Of a stretch of 64,000 nucleotides of DNA, positions 56,857 through 64,000 are shown in pieces. The stretch's first letter is position 1. Each line of letters opens with the position of its first letter. The position numbers and the translations under genes are program-made. The DNA is taken from the NCBI RefSeq assembly GCF_963675165.1, contig NC_087382.1, positions 4,999,963 through 5,063,962 of the forward strand, written 5' to 3'. The notes beneath the pieces were generated by a model, which did not search any database, was not told the origin of the DNA, and saw only the letters and a program-made list of their open reading frames with translations. The stretch comes from Halichondria panicea (Eukaryota; Porifera; Demospongiae; Suberitida; Halichondriidae).

Positions 56857-57077
56857 TATAAAAGAACCTCCCCCTAGCAACAATTCAATCCACGATGCAG
56901 ACTATGCCGGATTTTACAGCCGTCAAAGAGCTAGTTGAGCAACATGTTGACTCCTACAGATGCTCAAGAGCTTCCTTGATACAAGCGTTGACCATTCGAC
57001 GTCCCCTGTACTGGAGTTGCAAGCTCTTCTTGGAAAAAATGTATCTAAACCGCGCCCATGGACCCATTGAAGCTTAG
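56857..57077 (+). CDS. Possible small gene or first exon (60 aa) behind an E-box/TATA promoter
   Basis: CACGTGACC (about 56841) and TATAAAAG (56857-56864) precede an ATG at 56895. That ATG opens 60 codons (MQTMPDFTAVKELVEQHVDS ...) to a stop at 57077. The promoter spacing is reasonable, but the frame is short and unrecognised, and splicing could extend it. Confidence 0.25.
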
Positions 57078-57302
57078 CCATATTGTTGGAGAGCACCTTC
57101 CGTGTTTCTGCCGTCGCTTTGAGTCTTAGTACTGTCAAGCATGGCTCTTTTCTCTTTGCTTACTTTCTTGAACAAATGAAAAAACAAAAAAACAACTTGA
57201 AAAACTGTGCATGCCTGGGCTGTATGATAATATTCTATATATCCTACAGCTGTTGACCAATGAGATCAATTAGTGGTGACGTAAGTGTGGTATGTTATAG
57301 TG

Positions 57303-57399
57303 GTTGACTAGTAATTATGGCTTATAACCAACCAATGCCGAGGGCGCAGCCCGAGGCTGAGGTTGGTTATAAACCATAATTACTAGGCAACCAGTCAAC
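57303..57399. repeat. Foldback hairpin, about 40-bp arms
   Basis: GTTGACTAGTAATTATGG-CTTATAACCAACC is mirrored by GGTTGGTTATAAACCATAAT ... AGTCAAC around a GAGGGCGCAGCCCGAGGC centre. The loop style matches the hairpin at 56691. Confidence 0.8.
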
Positions 57400-57915
57400 A
57401 ACTGATTTATTTACTGCAAAAACAGCAAAACAGTCATTTGAACATCAATGGAGACAGTTAAGCTTGCTCTCACAGCCACTTTTGTGCCTCAGAATATGTA
57501 GTTAGAACAGTTACAGCTGTGAAGTATGAGAGCTAGCTACTTCTCCAAGCTACTGGAAGCCATAAACTTTGACCAGACCAGCCCACCAATGCAATATCAG
57601 CAGCTGCCGTTTTCAATTTGCATTGCACAAGTCTACCAACACTGCATCGAGACACTGCATGCGCTATGCACTGTACTCCTCTACCTCTGATCCACAGCCT
57701 TGACTAGAAACACAGAGCAAGGATTGAACTGCAGTGTTTCAAGCCTCATGAACATGTCATGTAATAAGTAGCTTAGACTGCTAGCTAGCTCAGGTCAATA
57801 TGACAATAGCACAAAACATAATCTATAGTCTACAAAAACTTTTTGTGTGCTGTATTGCTATTTTACTGTGTACAAATTGTCAAGATGATTCAAAAGTTGA
57901 ATAGTGCTTGTAGGA

Positions 57916-57977
57916 AGTAAAAATATGAGCCATATTCCATACTTCCCTGGGGGAAGTAAAATATGGCTCATATTCAC
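57916..57977. repeat. Foldback hairpin, about 28-bp arms
   Basis: AATATGAGCCATATT-CCATACTTCCC is mirrored by GGGAAGTAAAATATGGCTCA around a short loop. Confidence 0.75.
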
Positions 57978-59554
57978 TGGAAATCACCTAGGATACGGAG
58001 TGAATCAGTAAATAAATATTTTAATCGGCCTTGAATTTGGGATGGGGGGGGCGTGAAAGCTCTCCATCTCGGGGATAACAAAAATTACAATGTACAAAAG
58101 AAGGAAGTAGTTAAGTGATGGTAATTATGTAGCAGTCAAAAGTTGAGGATGGGGAAAATAAAAAACAAAGCGAATATCATAAGTAGTTCTTTGAGGAATT
58201 ATGTATTCAGGGGGGGGATGCGTCCCTCCTAAGATACAAGGGTGATATATTGTCCATGTAAACTGGTCTATGCAACGATGAGCGGCTTCCTCGAATGCAC
58301 ATTATTGCAGAGCGAATCGAGGCTAGTTATCGACCTAGATCTAGCGTTCAAATAGAAAACATCTGGGGATGGCTGTGCAAGATTAGAGTAGTGAGCTAGA
58401 GGCAACCTAGCCTCGAATCCATGCCAATTAAAATTATTATAGTCTCGCACCAGCCCCGATTAAAAATTGGTTATCGACTAGCCTCGATTCCAAGCAGATT
58501 AAAATACATATTTTTAATCGGCCTGGTCTCGAGGCTAGAGGCAACCCAGAGCTCTGGAGGCAACCGGCTATACTGACAAAGACCACTCCCCTTAGAGTCA
58601 CAAAAAACACAGAGAATAATACATGTAGCTAGGAATTAAGTTACAATGTTGAGGTTATGTTTGAATGATGAGTACGAGGCAGTACTTAATTGAGACGTTT
58701 TTCTGGTAGTTTGTTCCATATGAATGGAAATCTGGTAAAAAAGGAGTGCCTGAATGCATTGATTCTCGAGTACGAGTGGACACAACCCAACAATTACATA
58801 GAGTGACGTGAGGGGCGGATAGGTAGTGTAAAGTAGTTTGTAAAATTGCAATCCAGCGAGTTCACAATTTTGTACACTTGGCACAAGGAGAGAGTTTCAT
58901 GTCGTTTGGTGACGGCCTTAAATTGTTTTACATTCTTTGTCATCGGACGTCGTCATAATTATGTCGTTATAAATCAGACATTTGCGGTTATGATCAACTG
59001 TACAGACACTTTGCTGCACTTCCCTTGTTTCTTGCTACAGAATTGACAACACTATATACACACACAGACGCACACACAAACACACCATACCGTATACCTT
59101 GCTTGCGCATGCGCACTGAGGCATAAATCTAGACACCATTCAAGGACCATTTTTTAAAGCTACTTTGTTAGAGGCTGAGCCTATCTATTTTTCAAATACT
59201 GTAGCTCTACATTAACAATTGCTTGTGAAATACAGCTGAAAGAAGACCGTCCGGTGGTTGCAATTGTCCGACGGACGAAAACAAAATTAAGTTCAGACAG
59301 TCTGATATTATTCTCACCAGTAAGGACTCCTGCAAAAATGTAAGAACACTGAGGACTATATAACGGAAGTCTTTAGCTAGCTGCTGACCAAAAATCAAGC
59401 TCAAATTCCTATTTGACTCTACACTGTTAAAAGTATCTCGACAAATAAATTGGACATTTGTGGTTAATACGATCAACAGTACTGTATTTTATAGACACTT
59501 TGCTGCACTCTCTTGTTTATTGTTACAGAATTGATAACAACTGCACTGGAGTAG

Positions 59555-59740
59555 GTGCCATCATCAAGTTCAATATACCAGCTGGGAGTAATAATAGATA
59601 CGAAATTAAACTGGAAAGAACATGTGAACTATAATATATACTATACAATGAAGGCATCCAACATCCTAAACCTTATAAGGAGGAACCTCCACCATTCTTC
59701 TAAGACAGCAATAACTAAAGCCTACACTGGGGGATAAATC
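59555..59740 (+). mobile_element. Non-LTR retrotransposon fragment (reverse transcriptase C-terminal part)
   Basis: The frame reads YQLGVIIDTKLNWKEHVNY, then KASNILNLIRRNL and TAITKAY. This is the LGV-ID-L-W--H ... K---L--LRR pattern found after the catalytic palm in LINE-type reverse transcriptases. Only about 60 codons remain and no endonuclease is seen. Confidence 0.65.
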
Positions 59741-59975
59741 ATACGAGGAGTGTATACTTAACTGGTTCCCTCTAGCTAAACATCATGAGACTCAGTTTCT
59801 AATCTGCTGTCAGACGTATAAACAAAATGGATTACCTCTTACAATAATTTAAATACATATAGTCTTTCAGTACACTATATAGTTCCTATGGAACTCATTA
59901 CCGGCTATAGAGTTGCTAGAGTTATATATAGTACTAACATTAAACCTATACTTATTCACTTGTCTATATGTATGC

Positions 59976-60341
59976 ATGGCTGCATGGGATTTCTGGTAGT
60001 GTACTGTGAACATGTGGTTGGAATGAAATATCTGATAATACCATCATCAAATTTATTGCTTTCGTGTCCTATCCTATCCTTCACACGTCTATCCCCTTCC
60101 TATTTTTTGGATACATGTGTGTTATCTAGTGTCCTTGCTGCAACAAGAAAAAATTAGTGCCAATTGAAGGTCGTGCTTTCATCAAAAAGAACCTTCTCAC
60201 AGATACGAATGGTCTACAGACAACTCCACCGTCAACAATTAAGGGTCAGTCTGCCTAGCGACACAGCTGCTCATGCTCCCAACTTTTTAAGCCCCATTGG
60301 GGAAGATTCAACTGAAGTATCACCTTTACTTGTGTAGTATA
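59976..60341 (+). pseudogene. Duplicated 3' end of the 7TM gene
   Basis: It matches 47620-47986: GFLVVYC, then the last membrane segment (FVSYPILH, SIPFLFFGYMCVI) and the tail. An insertion of about five bases, a deletion, a CAG-to-TAG stop after CVI (60127-60129) and extra bases near 60238 break it. It marks the left edge of the segmental duplication. Confidence 0.85.
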
Positions 60342-60631
60342 TACTATGTAGTTACAAAAAACTGAATTGTGATGATTGTGTGTTTTACCAGCGTGACCAT
60401 TCAATTTGCGTTACTTGAAGCATAATAAGACTATTCACTTTGGCTATAGATCTAGTTAAAAAATAAATGTGTATGGAGATTTGGAGGAGCAATTTTGTAG
60501 GTGGATTTAGGTATTCCGAAACCTCAAAGAAATACCTTATCGAAAACTTTTTGCGCATTGCATGGGGGTGATTATATAATACTTCAGTGCATTAAGTTTG
60601 CTTAGTAGTATAGTAGTTATAGTAAGTTAGA

Positions 60632-60760
60632 ATGGCAACTCCTGAGACAAACCCGAAATCTCTCGAAGCAATCCCTAAAGCAGGAGAGCCAATTGATCTG
60701 CATGAGTCTACAAAACTCGTGCAGCTAGGGATACGAATCGAACATGCACTAAACAGCTGA
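60632..60760 (+). CDS. Small ORF (42 aa), duplicate of 48280-48408
   Basis: It is open over the same length (MATPETNPKSLEAIPKAGEP ... RIEHALNS). See the parent entry; its coding status is uncertain. Confidence 0.3.
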   Translation: MATPETNPKSLEAIPKAGEPIDLHESTKLVQLGIRIEHALNS

Positions 60761-61651
60761 GAATTTTGTTTTGCACCAAAATCTTACATTATACTAATTG
60801 CTACACATCCCATGCATTCAGCAGCAAGAATAACGAGGGTGGAAATGCCATGCAATGCAAAAAAGTGTTAGTACAGGGATTTGTTCAGTTGCTCCTATAG
60901 CCTCGATCCCAGGCCACACTTCATCAGGAGAGGCCAGTGAAGAGGCTAGCTTGCTCCTAAACCCGAAACCATTGTTAAATCCTCCTCTTCTGTAGAGGAA
61001 CATAATTATTATTTCAATCACGAGTGTCTCTCATGCGTACTTTGATTAAAAGCTGCGGGATAAAGTAACCTTTGAACCCTAAACTCGTATTCATCGCTCG
61101 ATAAATGACATAGAGTTGCCTCCTGGATTAATATGTACATCGCTGGATAAAATTTATAATTATAGAGTTATACATCTCTCGATAATTGTAATAATATCGC
61201 TCGATCATTTTACTATAATTGTAATACATCACTCAATAAGTGTAATAATCGCTTGATAAATGCAATGATTGCACTCCTCTTACGTAATACAGTTTTCCAG
61301 TTCCTCCCCTTCTCTGCGGTTAGAGGCGCGGCCAATATTAACGATATTTATAGTTAGTACGACACAGAGAACGAACGCTTGATAAGTTTGAAACAAGTCC
61401 TTCCTTTTAAGGCTAGGGACAGGCCGCGCACATCTAGTAGTGTCATATGTCATTTTATAAACGTGTGGGTGGGAGGCACAAATGAAGCCATGTACAAGTC
61501 CTTAGCAACAGAAAATCAATGTAAACACAGCAAAATAAATAAGAAAAGATCTAGCTACACCAAAAACAGTACAACTGAGGGAATCTAACGTAGTATGATC
61601 GTCATGAATATATTAATTCTGTTCAGACTTGTTCACACAATAATAATATAG

Positions 61652-64000
61652 CTATACTAGTCCACCAAGAAGAATTGATAGTACTAGTGTACCAATTGCT
61701 CCACCTAGTGCAGTGGACAATGCTGGCATAGCTGAGCTCTGAATAAGTACTTCACTATCAACAGATTCCGCTGTTGTACTCTCACCAACAATGGAGCATG
61801 ATTCAACCAGACATGGCTCAACTAAGCCCTGGTTGTTGAAACACCACAGAGTTTTGGCCCACTGTCCTGGATTCCTGCATGTGCTACCAGCTCCCACTAG
61901 CTCCGGGTAGAGTGTGGCAGTGAAACTAGTGTTAGTCTCGCTCCAGTCCATACAAGGCAGGTTAGATACAGTGTGTGAGTGTGGGCCACCATAGCTCTGG
62001 CCATAGTCACTGCTGTTGTAGCAATCTGCAAGGGGAGAATGGAATGAAAATAATGGTGGCAAATCAGTTCTGCAAAGTAAGGTTGTGGCCTAGACTGCAT
62101 GACTGGCATATGTTGTGTACTAAGGTTTTGGTGGAGGAACCACTTAAGCGCTATTGATCTAGCTATAGCTCCACATCTAGTAAGTACTTGTTGCCCATGA
62201 GTGGGAAAAATCAAAGCAATCCAGTTCTTTGATTTTCCCCACTCAATATGGCATGTTGCATCACTACCATAGCAACCCAATATTAACTACTTGTTGCCCA
62301 GTGAGTGGGCAGATCAGTGCTCTGTATATGGCATGTTGCATCACTACCATGCATAGCAACCCGATATTAACTACTTGTTGCCCAGTGAGTGGGCAGATCA
62401 GTGCACTGTATATATATGGCATGTTGCATCACTACCGTAGCAACCCAGAGGAGGTCCGACATGCGTGCACAAATCACTAAAATGCATGTAGACTCACTGC
62501 TAACAGCTTGAGTGGTGGTGATGGTTGTAGGGGAGGGCATACAGTGCTGACCAGATGAGAGGCTGCAATCAGGGCCTAGTAGTTGAGTTACACGATGAGT
62601 AGAGTTCCAACGTGACGTCAGCTCCGACAGGACCTTGACAGGACAGGCTAACCTCATCTCATCTACCAGTGTGCAGTGGTCCACACAAGAGGACAGGGGA
62701 CTAGGAGAACCTGCATTGGGGGAGTACAGTTTAGTAGGGGACTAGGAAAGTGTGAGTAAGTCTGGGGGGGGGGAACTTTCGAAGCATGCATGAGCTCAGA
62801 GCACCTCTCTATGGGCTCCCACCACAAAGACTTATAATAGCCAACCTCAAGTACAATTCAATATCAATATTAACAGACCTCCTTCCTTGCAGAATGGCAG
62901 TGATCCATGACATATAAGGAGAGTGAGAGCATTTTGACAGGCAGGGCTCAGTCCATTTCCCCCTAGACTGTGATACAGGCCCACCATGCTCCCCTCTATA
63001 TCACCCAGTGATACACTACTCCAACCCTCACGATTCACGTACACACTTCTCTCTCTGTAGCCAGACAGTGAGGAGCAGAACTGACCACCATACATCTCAC
63101 AAGTATCTGCAAGGAATCAACATCCAGTAGCATCACCAATTAACACTGTACACAAGGATTATAGCCATGCGATCAACATTATAAAATGGGCCCGACCAAA
63201 ATAAATCTGTACACATATAAAAGCAAAGTGTCAGCCAGTACTATAACCTACATCAGTACATATAGGCAAACGAAGCTTGCAACCAGTACTGCCACTCACG
63301 ACAATGTGGAGGGTTGCAGTATTCCCACCGCCCACTGCCTCTAGCTGTGTAGCACCATGGTCGCTCCCCTAGTCCACCTGGGTTACGACAAGAGAAGCTA
63401 GCACCATACAGCTCCAGTTGGAAGTGAGCAGGGACAATAGAGTGGGTGTTGGGTGACTGTGAGTACCAGGACTGACAAGGTAACCCACTGATAGTGCGTG
63501 AGAGGTGACCAGCGTAACTTCTACCATTGCCTTTAACACACTCCAATTGTTCCACTACACCCTCACCAGGGCTATCTGTATATAACACATAGTTAATAGC
63601 TAGCCTATAATATAGACCCTATATGACTGCATGCTTCCTTACCTACTGCAGGACTGTCTAAGGACACATAGATACACTCTGGGCTCTCTCCTCCAGGGGT
63701 AGTGCGATTATCACAGCTAGCAAACAGAGCATCACGCAATGGAGAGAGTTGATAACGGTACTCCTCAAGGAAAGATGGGTCCAGAAAAAAGCTACAGAAT
63801 CCTTCAGCTCTGAGAATATCACAAGTGTGCTTGCAGAGAGGTCGTGGTACAGGATGACTATTGGTAGAGCTGGCGTCACAATACGGGTAAACACTGTTAC
63901 AAGCAATGCCTCGAATAAAGTCAGAGCATTGATCAATGGTTTCTTCAGTGATACCAGTGGCCATGTAGGTCAGGTTAGCATGGTGAGTGGCTGTGTAGGT
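61652..64000 (-). CDS. Second ROR-like FZ/kringle receptor gene (3' exons; 5' part outside)
   Basis: The last five exons are present: 64000-63643 (first Frizzled CRD, cut by the edge), 63575-63300 (kringle), 63106-62879 and 62710-62498 (second CRD) and 62025-61652 (kringle plus C-terminus). The GT-AG borders and phases are those of the gene at 49295-54832. No stop or frameshift is seen. Differences are mostly single residues (for example QWAKTLWCF for QWAKALWCF), and the hydrophobic end has three extra codons, finishing ILLGGLV. It looks functional as far as it can be read; whether it has its own promoter cannot be seen. Confidence 0.85.
62188..62450. repeat. Three tandem 80-100-bp units in the last intron of the second receptor
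   Basis: Each unit starts TTGTTGCCCA(GT)GAGTGGG and ends CATCACTACC-TAGCAACCC. The first carries an extra segment. The first receptor gene has a single unit here. Confidence 0.85.

Larger units (their letters stand above)
56126..59554. other. Gene-poor interval with hairpins and short repeats
   Basis: It contains three strong foldbacks (listed), several AGCCTCGATTCCAGGC-type fragments (56655, 58404-58543) and a direct repeat of about 85 bases (58969-59050 and 59449-59535). The only candidate gene is the short frame at 56895. Confidence 0.5.
59985..64000. repeat. Segmental duplication of about 47.63-51.44 kb
   Basis: The order and orientation are kept (7TM 3' end, small ORF, receptor exons on the opposite strand) at an offset of about 12.35 kb, growing to 12.56 kb after an intron repeat expansion. 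Identity is about 97 percent by eye. The right boundary is outside the window. Confidence 0.95.

Overview
The window looks like nuclear DNA of a sponge, most likely a demosponge such as Amphimedon or a relative. This is inference: it rests on AT-rich, intron-bearing animal DNA full of short inverted-repeat transposons, on Frizzled-CRD/kringle receptor exons, and on a tandem family of secreted or membrane proteins built from chlamydial-Pmp-like GGAI repeats, a family I associate with sponge genomes. No database search was possible.

From 1 to about 45 kb the window holds a birth-and-death cluster of six copies of one gene family. Each full copy has a TATA-box promoter, a short non-coding exon 1, a small intron ending just before the start codon, and one very large coding exon. 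That exon encodes a signal peptide, a long right-handed beta-helix of GGAI/NNSA repeats, a Cys-rich module, about nine membrane segments and a conserved cytoplasmic tail. The copies are: (1) minus strand, open to the left edge (1607 to 1); (2) a 5'-truncated pseudogene (11.3-13.5 kb); (3) a copy cut by an insertion, with an intact 715-codon front half and a decayed rear half (19.06-25.0 kb); (4) a deleted remnant (25.9-26.7 kb); (5) a nearly full-length pseudogene (27.9-32.1 kb); and (6) an intact 1,924-residue gene (38.95-44.72 kb). Homologous flanks on both sides show that the duplicated unit is larger than the gene.

From 46.9 kb to the right edge there is a seven-membrane-segment receptor-like gene (46.9-48.0 kb). 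Next to it on the minus strand is a nine-exon gene (54.83-49.30 kb) for a 776-residue protein. I read it as signal peptide, beta-sandwich, Ig, Frizzled CRD, kringle, second Frizzled CRD, second kringle and a GPI-type tail. It is a ROR-like ectodomain without a kinase. A segmental duplication carries the 3' end of the 7TM gene and at least the last five exons of the receptor to 59.98-64.0 kb, where the second receptor runs off the window.

The rest is transposon-rich. I could define several non-autonomous DNA transposon families by their termini and target-site duplications (CAGGGGCG ends with 5 bp; CATAGAT ends with 7 bp; TAG/TA ends with 9 bp; a pogo-like element with TA), plus foldback hairpins, a LINE fragment, two very long (CA/TG)n tracts and a 20-bp minisatellite.
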